Below are positions 11,001 through 21,800 of a stretch of DNA of 64,000 bases, in pieces. Within the stretch, counting starts at the first letter, position 1; every line of letters starts with the position of its first letter. The DNA is from Antedon bifida (taxonomy: Eukaryota > Echinodermata > Crinoidea > Comatulida > Antedonidae), in the NCBI GenBank assembly GCA_963402885.1, contig OY727093.1, forward strand, positions 17,613,036 to 17,677,035, in the 5' to 3' direction. Below the pieces are notes generated by a model. The model was not told where the DNA came from. It made no database searches and worked only from the letters and a program-made list of their open reading frames with translations. The position numbers were made by a program, and so were the translations under genes.

Positions 11001-14000
11001 AGATTGCGGTTTTGTTTTTTAAAATTGTAATATAAAAAAAATATCTATCATTTGTTGTTACAAATTTATATTTTATCTATTTCAGAAGTAAATTTCCAAG
11101 GTGACAGCGACACTGTTACAGAAGGTACCGTGTTTATAATTATTAGGAAACATGATTTGTAATAAAACAAATGAAATTTATTAAAAGCATAAAATATATG
11201 CTATGAATTGTATATCAAATAACGTTATAATTGGACCATGATATTTTTTGTATTTTATAGCAGCGGGCAGCACCACTGCTGCAGCAGGTAATTATATTAT
11301 GAAACATGATTTGTAATTAAGCAAATGAATTTGATTTAAAGCATAAAAAGATGCTATGAATTGTATATCAAATAATGTTAATTGTTATAATTGCACTATG
11401 ATATTTGTTGTATTTTACAGCACCTGTCAGCACCACTGCGGCAGCAGAAGGTAATATTATCAGACGTATTTTGTAATTACGCGAATGTACTTTTTTTCAG
11501 GCTTTATAATGTGTTATAAACTTACTTATTGAATGATAAAGATATGATATTTTTGTTACCTCATAGAGCTCTGGAATATTGTCTGGAATACTAGGGAATT
11601 TAGCTGTACTTGTTATTTAAATTAATATTCTTTGTATTTTCTAATTTTAGGCAAAGGTAAATGACGCACGATTACGTATTGGATTCGGATGGTTCAACTT
11701 TCAATGAAATTTGAGAAAAAAAAAACCAATTCAAAATGAATAATGAAGTTGTATTAGTATAATTTTATTTTGTATTATTTATATTGAACGCCTTTTTTTT
11801 AAAAAGAAAAAAAACCCGTTGATATCCTTTAGTTAGGCCAATGATTTGCTGGTAAAAATATGCAAGATTGCGGTTTTGTTTTTCAAAATGAAGTTGTATA
11901 TGTATATTTTGTATTATTTATATTGAACGTCTTTTTTCTAAAAAGAAAAAAAAATACATAGATATCCTTTAGTTAGGCCAATGATTTTGGTAAAAATATG
12001 CAAGATTGCGGTTTTGTTTTTTTAAATTGTAATATAAAAAAATATCTATCATTTGTTGTTACAAATTTATATTTTATTTATTTCAGAAGTAAATTTCCAA
12101 GGTGACAGCGACACTGTTACAGCAGGTACCGTGATTATAATTATTAGGAAACATGATTTGAAATAAAACAAATGCAATTTATTAAAAGCATAAAAAATAT
12201 GCTATGAATTGTATATCAAATAATGTTATAATTGGCCCATGATATTTTTTGTATTTTATAGCAGCGGGCAGCACCACTGCTGCAGCAGGTAATTATATTA
12301 TGAAACATGATTTGTAATTAAGCAAATGAATTTGATTTAAAACATAAAAAGATGCTATGAATTGTATATCAAATAATGTTAATTGTTATAATTGGACTAT
12401 GATATTTGTTGTATTTTACAGCACCGGTCAGCACCACTGCGGCAGCAGAAGGTAATATTATCAGACGTATTTTGTAATTACGCAAATGTACTTTTTTCAG
12501 GCTTTATAATGTGTTATAAACTTACTTATTGAATGATAAAGATATGATATTTTTGTTACCTCATAGAGCTCTGGAATATTGTCTGGAATACTAGGGAAAG
12601 TAGCTGTACTTGTTATTTAAATTAATATTCTTTGTATTTTCTAATTTTAGGCAAAGGTAAATGACGACACGATTACGTATTGGATTCGCATGGTTCAACT
12701 TTCAATGAAATTTGAGAAAAAAAACCCAATTCAAAATGAATAATGAAGTTGTATTAGTATATTTTGTATTATTTATATTGAACGTCTTTTTTCTAAAAAG
12801 AAAAAGATACATAGATATCCTTTAGTTAGGCCAATGATCTGGTGGTAAAAATATGCAAGATTGCGGTTTTGTTTTTCAAAATGAAGTTGTATTAGTATAT
12901 TTTGTATTATTTATATTGAACGTCTTTTTTTCTAAAAAGGAAAAAAAAACTATCCAGATCCTATAGTTAGGCCAATGAATTTGCTGGTAAAATATGCAAG
13001 ATTGCGATTTTATTTTTAAAATTGTAATATAAAAACAATATCTATCATTTGTTGTTACAAATTTATATTTCATCTATTTTTTCAGAAGTAAATTTCGAAG
13101 GTGACAGCGACACTGTTACAGCAGGTACCGTGATTTTAATTATTAGGAAACATGATTTGTAATAAAACAAATGAAATTTATTAAAAGCATAAAAAAATAT
13201 GCTATGAATTGTGTATCAAATAATGTTATAATTGGACCATGATATTTTTTGTCTTTTACAGCAGCGGGCAGCACCACTGCGGCAGCAGGTAATTATATTA
13301 TGAAACATGATTTGTAATTAAGCAAATGAATTTGATTTAAAGCATAAAAAGATGCTATGAATTGTATATCAAATAATGTTAATTGTTATAATTGCACTAT
13401 GATATTTGTTGTATTTTACAGCACCGGTCAGCACCACTGCGGCAGCAGAAGGTAATATTATCAGACGTATTTTTTAATTAAAGATGTATTGTCTCCCTGA
13501 AAAATATTTTTTTACAATTTTGTTGTTGAATATGCCATGTTAATGTCACATAATAGTTATTGACTTCGACCAAAAATTGGATCGAAAAAAAATTTATTTA
13601 CCTGAAAAAACTGGAATTTAAAGCAAAAAATGGTCAAATTTGGTTGAATTTAATCATTTATCATGTTATTTTATAAGTGAAAACATTATTTTTTCCGGGT
13701 TTTTTTTCCATGGAAGTGATTAACTTTATTAAAACTACAAAATAAGCTATTGAAAGTCTAATTTAATAAATCTTCATTTTTCATGTTTTTGGGACAATAC
13801 ATCTTTAAGCAAGTGTATGAAAATATCATTCCGCTTTCGAAAGGCAAAATTAAATAATTAACTATTTTCAACTAATGTGCCGAGTGATTAAGTTTGGTTG
13901 ACCTACTTCAATGTATGCATTGATGGAGATATCGCCTCTCGTCTAGCAAAATAACATTTTTCATTATTTTTGACATTTCCTTCTGTTTTTTTTTACTTTA

Positions 14001-14364
14001 AACACATAGTTTAATGTTTAATATTATCTTATTTACATTTTCTTCATTTTATAGAATTAGCATAATAGACTGTGTTATATTCTTTTTGAGCTTAGTTTAA
14101 TTTTCTTTAACCTCAGAAATAAACTTAGGAGTTCCGATGGCATTTCCTGCTGGTCGATAGTTATGGCAAGATTTTAAACTACCGTAATGTTACGGAGAAG
14201 TTGGTCAACAAAATTCAATCCATCGTTCCATTTTATGTTTTGGTCATTTGAAAATGAATTATTGTTGCTATCATTATTGTACAAACTAGATATTTTGTTT
14301 AATTTAAGGCGCCGATGAGCTCCTTCTTGAAGCACTGGAAATGGATGGTGAATTCGAATACTAG
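5008..14364 (+). CDS. Gene A: secreted Ser/Thr/Ala-rich repeat protein encoded by micro-exons
   Basis: No named family recognised. Spliced model with all introns phase 1. Exon 1 (5008-5080; acceptor at 5001-5002, so a 5' UTR intron exists) encodes a hydrophobic signal peptide starting MICFKVILITATF, with likely cleavage after VFA. Exon 2 (6995-7030) is AAEYNAEARYKL. Seven cassettes follow: E (39 nt, EVNFQGDSDTVTA), F (27 nt, AAGSTTAAA), G (30 nt, APVSTTAAAE), and in five cassettes a possible 6-nt exon (GK). The last exon (14309-14364) encodes GADELLLEALEMDGEFEY and a stop. Predicted length is about 288 residues, or 278 without the 6-nt exons. The STT/Ala repeats suggest a mucin-like, O-glycosylated, extracellular product; that role is inferred. 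Every internal exon is a multiple of three with equal phases, so any can be skipped in frame. Order and motifs match gene B, so the two look like paralogues. Confidence 0.75.
5291..5765. repeat. ~60-bp minisatellite in intron 1 of gene A
   Basis: Tandem units of roughly 60 bp, each made of three ~20-bp sub-units carrying CGTTCTNTCGGAAT-like words (TTCGTTCTCTCGGAA, CTGTTCTCACGGAA, CCGTTCTTTTGGAA). Copies are diverged. The open frame at 5327-5530 is a product of the repeat. Confidence 0.8.
6250..6312. repeat. CCGA-rich repeat module, copy 3 (inverted)
   Basis: Reverse complement of the module at 1745-1811: ACGCGACTCTACAG, then TATGTCGGTCGG and a GGTCGGTCGGT tract. It lies in intron 1 of gene A. 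Confidence 0.6.
7387..13451 (+). repeat. Seven tandem copies of a 0.86-1.0 kb exon cassette in gene A
   Basis: E exons start at 7387, 8380, 9372, 10229, 11086, 12087 and 13086 (39 nt each). F exons start at 7563, 8555, 9547, 10404, 11261, 12262 and 13262 (27 nt). G exons start at 7723, 8715, 9707, 10564, 11421, 12422 and 13422 (30 nt). Periods are 993, 992, 857, 857, 1001 and 999 bp. The long units differ from the short ones by an extra ~135-bp spacer copy (TGAAGTTGTATTAGTATATT...). Introns are nearly as similar as exons, so the amplification is recent or homogenised. The F and G copies differ only at synonymous third positions (GCT/GCG, CCG/CCT). E has Q/E and A/E replacements. Confidence 0.93.
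7951..7956 (+). other. Candidate 6-nt micro-exon (GCAAAG) of gene A, first of five
   Basis: CTAATTTTAG precedes GCAAAG and GTAAATG follows. With phase-1 introns it would add Gly-Lys. Identical arrangements are at 8944-8949, 9936-9941, 11651-11656 and 12651-12656. In cassette 4 the acceptor is destroyed (TTTTGGGAAAG near 10790), and cassette 7 has no copy. It could instead be a decoy pair of splice sites. Its use is unproven. Confidence 0.4.
13478..13808. mobile_element. MITE with TTAA duplication inside cassette 7 of gene A
   Basis: Ends are AGATGTATTGTC... and ...GACAATACATCT, flanked on both sides by TTAA (13478-13481 and 13805-13808). Removing it restores TTAATTAAGCAAGTGTA, which matches TGTAATTACGCAAATGTA at the same place in the six other cassettes. 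These act as internal empty-site controls. The TTAA target suggests a piggyBac-type non-autonomous element; that assignment is inference. Confidence 0.85.
14309..14364 (+). CDS. Terminal coding exon of gene A
   Basis: The acceptor TTTAATTTAAG joins in phase 1 to the preceding G exon and encodes an acidic C-terminus, GADELLLEALEMDGEFEY, then TAG. It is part of gene A and lies 0.86 kb past the last repeat cassette, beyond the MITE. A canonical poly(A) signal follows about 260 bases later. Confidence 0.7.
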
Positions 14365-14624
14365 ATTTAACCTGGTATCACAAGGATTCTCCAAATACAA
14401 TTATGAGACAAATGAAGTCTGCTACAACATGATTATAAATTTTATTTAGACGAGAAGGCAAAGATAGTTTAATAATAATTATAATACACTATTAATGAAT
14501 ATTCTACATGTTCAGGATAATTTATTAATATATAATCGGGCTCGTGGTACATCCGATTATAACATTAATACATTTTGCTGTACTATTAAAGATGTTATTT
14601 TATTTTTCATTTGGTTTATTGGTC

Positions 14625-14630
14625 AATAAA
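14625..14630 (+). promoter_or_regulatory. Probable poly(A) signal of gene A
   Basis: AATAAA, 261 bases after the stop codon of gene A, in an AT-rich 3' UTR. It is the first canonical hexamer I noticed downstream. Confidence 0.5.
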
Positions 14631-16582
14631 TACGTGTTGAGGGTAACATTTCTGTTTCCAATGTATTGATTACTTTGTCGAATATATTGGCTGGGAAAGT
14701 GTAGACACTAGTCGAACTTTTATCTAAATGAAACATTCGAAGAACTAGAATTCGTCTTCGAAAGGTACCGAATTTTTGTACGGTGAAAATATAAATACGT
14801 CCTCGCTAATACAAATTCGCCTAATGGAAAACACAGTTAAATACTTACATCTTTGAAAAATTAAACAGTCTGTATAGTTTAATGCTGATCTAGTCATCTA
14901 ACTAAACATTCACGTTACGTTTTACTAGTGGGTCTACAGTACAGGATTTGGTGTCAGGGAGTAAAAGGAAGAAAAATATAAATATTGTGTGATCTAATTA
15001 CGTCATGGTTGCGTGAAAACAAGGCGTACAGTAGGCCTAGATACAGAATCAAAGTTGAAGACATTGCTGGAATGGCTGCAAGAGTTGGTGTTAATGGTAA
15101 TAGGGAATTTAAAAATTGAGCTTTATCAAATTAATGATAAACTAAGTTTTTAAAAAGGTAATTATATGAATGACGATGACATAACGGAAAAAATACATAG
15201 ATTTAACTGGGCCTATTTAATTAATAATTCATGCAACTCGGACAGCATTTCTTCGTAGGAACCATACATTTCTAGTCGCCTTATATACCCTGTATAAGGG
15301 CTTCTCGATTTTACGACTTGCAAACGCACACGCAAATTACACAGTCAATATTAAACTCCTCGAGAATTTGCTGGATTTTACACATTTAATGACAGCAACA
15401 CGATAAACACGCGAAAATTATCATCGTATTCGAGGACATAAACGATTTACGATCCTAGGGCGGTAGTCATGTGATGCAGTTTCAACCAATCACGTTAAAG
15501 TATTTACACAGGCTATATAATAACCAAATAACTAAACCTGTACACATACGAAAATTACCAGAGCAACGATTGATTTAAAAGTATGCACGTGTGTGGCTGC
15601 CATTTATAACCTCCGGTAATAATTATATAATATTTCTATTTTTTAGAGTCGTCACGAGTATTGCTTTGCAGACTTGTTGATACTGAATAGTTGAGATTGC
15701 GCAATGATACAATAATTGATTATCATTGAATCCTTTGTTATCAAGTCGTTCATCAATAATTATAATCCAAACAGGTGTAGATCGAAGAGATTATATTGTT
15801 ATTGATTTATAGCAAGGAAACGGAGTGTAAAGCAACGATGCTAATAACATCAACGAAATATGTATTTTGTTTGATTATAAACCTATTATTAAAACAAAAT
15901 CAATTAATTTAATATCAATTTTTTGTCAAGCGGCTACCCAAGCTATTAATAATTCTAGTAATGGTATTTTACTTATTTCTGTAGACTACTAGCAACATTA
16001 GTTTTAGCTTACGACTAAAAAATTGAGACTGGAATAGGACTCAACACGAACACACATTACAACGTTTGATGAATTCCGTGTATTGATTTTGTTTACATTT
16101 ATGTTTCTATAAACTTTTTATATTATGGCAATTATAATTATTATTGTACATTTTAAAAAAAAGAAGAAGAGAAAAACATAAACTTTTCGATGTGCCTACT
16201 TAATGTTACTATTAATTTATAATTATTCTTAAATTAGCCATTCCAATGGACAGACATAAACCAGAAACCAATGCTTCCTGTGGAGTAGAAAAGCATGGTC
16301 TTACATTATAAAACTCAATTTATTATTATTATCTTATTGCTAATTACATTAAAAAAAGATGAGAGATACAAAAATTAACAGAATCACTGACTCTATCATC
16401 TCAGGTTACACAAATAATAATAATTAAATATTTCAAAAACTGTATAACTATTTACAGAAATAAGTAGGAAAGGTACGACAAATTCGCTGTGTTGGTTTTT
16501 CATAAACTTAATTATCATTACAAACATCAGTAATAATGAGTTGACAGTAAAATAAATACCGTGATACAAAACAGTTCCTCCA
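14631..16582. other. Intergenic AT-rich stretch between genes A and B
   Basis: No exon, RNA gene or repeat that I could support. Open frames are short and lack coding character. Confidence 0.4.
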
Positions 16583-17105
16583 GAATCCGGGACGATTCGG
16601 CCCTGAGACGATTCGGCCCAGGACGATTCGGCCCACTTTTAGTGCGACGATTCGGTCCACTTTTGGGACGAAACGTCTCACTTTAGACCAAATTCATATT
16701 CATTTTTGTTTGGGTTTATATCAAGTTTTCAAAGGTGTTTAAAAATCCGTAATTTATTGATATTGACAATGTTGATATAATATATCAAATAAATTACTTA
16801 AAAACGTAATTTTATATTCAATTTATTACTTCGAAAACTTTGTTTATTTCGTGCATTCGCCAAGCGGCCAACTTAGGCGTAACAACGTTCGCGTGACTAA
16901 AAAATGATCATTTTCGACAATGTTTTCAAAATGTTTGCTTTATTGCATCTTTATCCCTAGTAGTACTACCTCATAGTCTCTCTGAAAATAAAGTTTGGAG
17001 AAAAAGCTTATAAAATGCATATCAAAGCCGATAAATTTAAGTGTGCTGAATCGTCTCAGGGCCGAATCGTCCCGGGCCGAATAGTCCCGGGCCGAATCAT
17101 CCCGC
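16583..17105. mobile_element. MITE with iterated GGGACGATTCGGCCC termini
   Basis: The left end carries three to four tandem GGACGATTCGGCCC words. The right end carries the same words in inverse orientation (GGGCCGAATCGTCCC), so the element has terminal inverted repeats that are themselves iterated. The interior is AT-rich and non-coding. A small related piece lies at 56695-56725 in a phosphatase intron. Confidence 0.75.
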
Positions 17106-17645
17106 TACATACCTCCAATTAAAAATCGCTTTATTTCCGCTCCGTATGATTACCTGTGTTTTATCATTAGCTGCTCCATTTGGGCCCCAAAAGTTGGCCT
17201 TTAATTGGAGGGAGACATGTAGGCCTATTAAGAGGTAGAGCTAAAGTTTGCAGAAAGTATCAACAGAAATATACATATTGTTTTTATGTATACCGGATGG
17301 TTAATAAGATTCAATCAATACCAAATCAGAATTTTAAAATTAGGATTAAATCGATTATTGAACTGATGTCATAAAGAATTCTATACAGGGATTACACTGA
17401 TCCCCACCAACTCCAATTATAATGAACTAAAATATACGTCACTAATTTGTTTGAGATATAATACTAATGAACATAATTTGGCTTGGTCACTTTGTTTTGG
17501 TATTTGTTTGCGATTAAACGTGTTTAAGGACATACATACTGTACACTCCTTTTGATATTATCACGTTAATCCGGTAAGTAATCTGTCAAAGATGTATGTG
17601 TACTTATATGATTAGCAAATAATAATTATTTTTTTATTTTAAGGA

Positions 17646-17866
17646 TACCTCTAAAAAAAACAAACATTTGTATTGTTGTTAAAATAATATGTCATTTAAT
17701 GTCACATTATAGTTATTCACTGATAATTAATATCGAAACAAATATATTATATTTACTTGAAAAAACCTTAACTTAATAAAGGTTTTGATAAATTTCAGTT
17801 TTATTAATGAAATCATTGTTTTTATTTATCTTTATCTTACATACTTCAGAGACAAAACATCTTTAA
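17646..17866. mobile_element. Decayed relative of the TTAA MITE
   Basis: Shares TTGTTGTTNAA, TTTAATGTCACATTATAGTTATTCACT and the 3' end GACAAAACATCTTTAAT with the element at 13478-13808. The 5' terminus is degraded. Confidence 0.5.
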
Positions 17867-18815
17867 TATTCATTTTGTTTTGGTGTTGTAACATAATAAC
17901 ATAACTAATAGGCTTACTAATGTTTGACACATTGAAATAAAAAGTAATACATTATCATCATTATTATTTTTTTTTTATTTTTTTTTTTAAACGAAAAGTG
18001 TAGACAGGAATTGAAAGGTAAAAACGAATTTGTAAAGTTTTTCAAAATTGGTACAACCTTGTTGCAAATAATTATAATTTTGTCTTAGATTGTACATATT
18101 ACACAAAAATTACACAGTAATTTTAAAACATTTTTAAAGTAATTACCCAAAAAGTGAACGTTTATTTTATTAATGAACAACACGAATGAAAAAAGTACGT
18201 AATACATTGGTAAGATTTACTTATGTTGCATATTAAAAGAAGTAAATTATCTTGCTACTAATCAGATAAAATGTAGTTACATTATTGTTTGAGCAACTAC
18301 TTGTTGAATATATGTGTCATAAAACGCGAAGCTACTGAACTTTCAACCCATCATTTGTTTTTTAATGAAAAAAAATGCCCATTGTCATTTTGGTTCTTAT
18401 AGGGATAAATCTCCGAAAACAAAAATTTTCAAACTATAAACATGGATATCAGACTGACAGAAATTGTCTTTAAAAAACTGTTAATTAATACTTCTTATGG
18501 CAACATATATGTAAGTTAAACCTTACACCTAAAAAATAACAAAAACAAAGAGAAGGTTTTTAGCGTTAAACGGTCTCATTTTACGTTGATTGTTAATGCC
18601 ATTTTTTCCACTAATTTAATGTTTCTTTCTTTATATCATAAACTATACATGTAATAACTTATATCTATACAGATTGTATCAAGGATAACTAAGCAATAAA
18701 TGCAATATGACAAAACTTGTGTACTATATATAATTATATATTAGAAATATTTTTAATGAAATATAGAAGCATGAAATATTGTTTTCTTTTTTTTTAGTGC
18801 TAGTAAAAAATAAAG

Positions 18816-21800
18816 ATGAAGCAGACAGTACTTGTACTCGCTATTGCATTTGCATGCATAGCAATAACCTATTCTTCACCTTCAGGTAATTTGATCAATT
18901 GTGGTAATACAAATGGTAAAGGTGTTGATAGTTTATATTGATAAAGGAAAGAACTACGTATTATATACAACCTAAATAATTTCCTTCATTTGAGTGGACA
19001 ATATAGTAGACGATATAACGATGGCGGTGACGATGTAATTGACAATACTATAATGGTGACGATTTTGACGATACAATGATGGCGGCGACAATGTATGTGG
19101 CAATAATGGTGACGATTGTGACTATGCAATGATGATGATGGTGCTGATATAGGTGGCAATAATGGTGACGATCGTAAAGATATAATGATGGTGATGACAA
19201 TGTATGTGGCAATAATGGTGACGATTGTAAAGATATAATGATGGTGGTGACAATATATGTGGCAATAATGGTGACGATCGTAAAGATATAATGATGGTGG
19301 TGACAATGTATGTGGCAATAATGGTGACGATTGTGACTATACAATGATGATGATGGTGCTGATATAGGTGGCAATAATGGTGACGATCGTAAAGATGTAA
19401 TGATGGTGGTGACAATGTATGTGGCAATAATGGTGACGATCGTAAAGATATAACGATGGTGATGACAATGTATGTGGCAATAATGGTGACGATTGTGACT
19501 ATACAATGATGATGATGATGGTGCTGATAGGTGTCAATAATGGTGACGATCGTAAAGATATAATGATGGTGATGACAAAGTATGTGGCAATAATGGTGAC
19601 GATTGTGACTATACAATGATGATGATGGTGCTGATATGGGTGGCAATAATGGTGACGATCGTAAAGATATAATGATGGTGGTGACAATGTATGTGGCAAT
19701 AATGGTGACGGTTATGACGATACAATTATAGTGGTGACGATGTGTGTGGCAATAATGGTGACGGTTATGACGATACAATTATAGTGGTGACGATGTATGT
19801 GGCAATAATGGTGACGGTTATGACGATACAATTATGGTGGTGACGATGTATGTGGCAATAATGTTGACGGTTATGACGATACAATTATAGTGGTGACGAT
19901 GTATGTGGCAATAATGGTGACGGTTATGACGATACAATTATAGTGGTGACGATGTATGTGGCAATAATTGTGACGGTTATGACGATACAATTATAGTGGT
20001 GACGATGTATGTGGCAATAATGGTGACGGTTATGACGATACAATTATGGTGGTGACGATGTATGTGGCAATAATGATGACGGTTATGACGATACAATTAT
20101 AGTGGTGACGATGTATGTGGCAATAATAGTGACGACTGTGACAATACAATAAGATGGGGTGAGCGATATAAGTGGCAATAATGGTGACGATTGTGAAGAT
20201 TCAATGATGACTGTGGTGACAATGTGGGGGCAATAATGGTGACGATTGTGACGATACAATCTTAGTGGTGATATAGGTGGAAACAATGATGACAATTGTG
20301 ACGATACAAAGATGATGGTTGGGTGACGATGTATGTGGAAATAATTTGAAGATTGTGATGATACAATGATAGTGGTGATATAGGTGGCAATAATGATGAC
20401 GATTGTGACGATTCAATGATGATGGTTTTAGTGACGATGTAGGTGGCAATAATTGTGAAGATTGTGACGATGCAATGATGGTGGTGATATATCGTAGATC
20501 GTAAAAATATAATAATGGTGGTGACAATAAAAATATTTTTACGATACAATGATGGTGGTGATATAGGCGGCAATAATGGTGATGATTGTGACGATACAAT
20601 GATGGTGGTGATATAGGCGACAATAATGGTGATGATTGTGACGATACAATGATGGTGGTGATATAGGCTGCAATAATGGTGACGATACAATTATGTCTGT
20701 GGTGATGAGGTAGGGTAATAATCGTGATGATTTGACAATACAATAATGACGATGATGTAGGTGGCAAAGATGATGACGAATATGACGATATATTATTATT
20801 GGTGTAATGATATTTACAATTGTGAAGATGCATAATTATTGTAATAATCGACCACATGATTGTGATGAACTAAACTGAAACTATGGTAAAAAACCAGAAA
20901 TACTTAAAGTTGGAGAATGAAAGATAATAGCCATAAAATATTATTGTTTTAATTATGAGCCTGTTAATAATGTTGAAACAAAATGAACATTTTACGTTTA
21001 ATTTATTTTCAGCAAAACGAGCAAAGCTAATGGCAGCATTAGGTAGGTAAAATGCATACAAAATTATAATATAATACCTATTTGTGTAATAGTAGTAGGT
21101 CATACGAAATTAACTACTAAAACAAAATTGCTGTCGATAATTTTATATTTGTAACTTTTTATTTAAATTTTGAAATTGATTTTAATATTTTAGTATAATA
21201 ATTCCTTTCTACTGCAAATAATTATGTTAACATAAATGTATGTAACATGATTTGTACAAACACTACCGAACCGTAGAAAAGCTTGCCGAACTGAAATAAA
21301 TAGAATTTAATATTTGAGTTAATTCTAATTTTGTTCTTCTACTTTATTTTCAGAAAATCAAGTCGATTTCCAAGGTATGCTATATCTCAAATATTATTAT
21401 CTATTATGTATTTCATAGTATAGGCATAAAATTAGTAATTCGATTAGACTACTGTGTAATATTACCGTTCGCCTTTATTATATACAAACATTATGTTGGC
21501 GTTTGGTATAAGCCATGGTGTATCATAACGTATCGTATATGTATTTGATATATGGGATGGACGCATGCACGTTGTATAGTCCTAATAATGATAATTATAC
21601 ACCACGTGGTAATTAAAATTGACTTATCAGTCAATTTCTTGAAATTTCATATAACCATTTTACTTGTTGTTAGAGATACTTGTTGCTACAGTTAAAATTG
21701 ATCCTTATGTCTATACGAAAAATAAATTTTTTTTTTTACATTTTCAGAAGAAAATGCTGTAGCTGAAGGAGGTAGGCTGCTACAGCATTAACTTATTCCA

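Noticed and set aside
19048..20857. Long minus-strand His/Ser/Ile-rich open frames (up to 218 residues)
   Set aside because: They are translations of the 53-bp minisatellite in several frames; 53 is not a multiple of three and no start, splice or domain signal is present.
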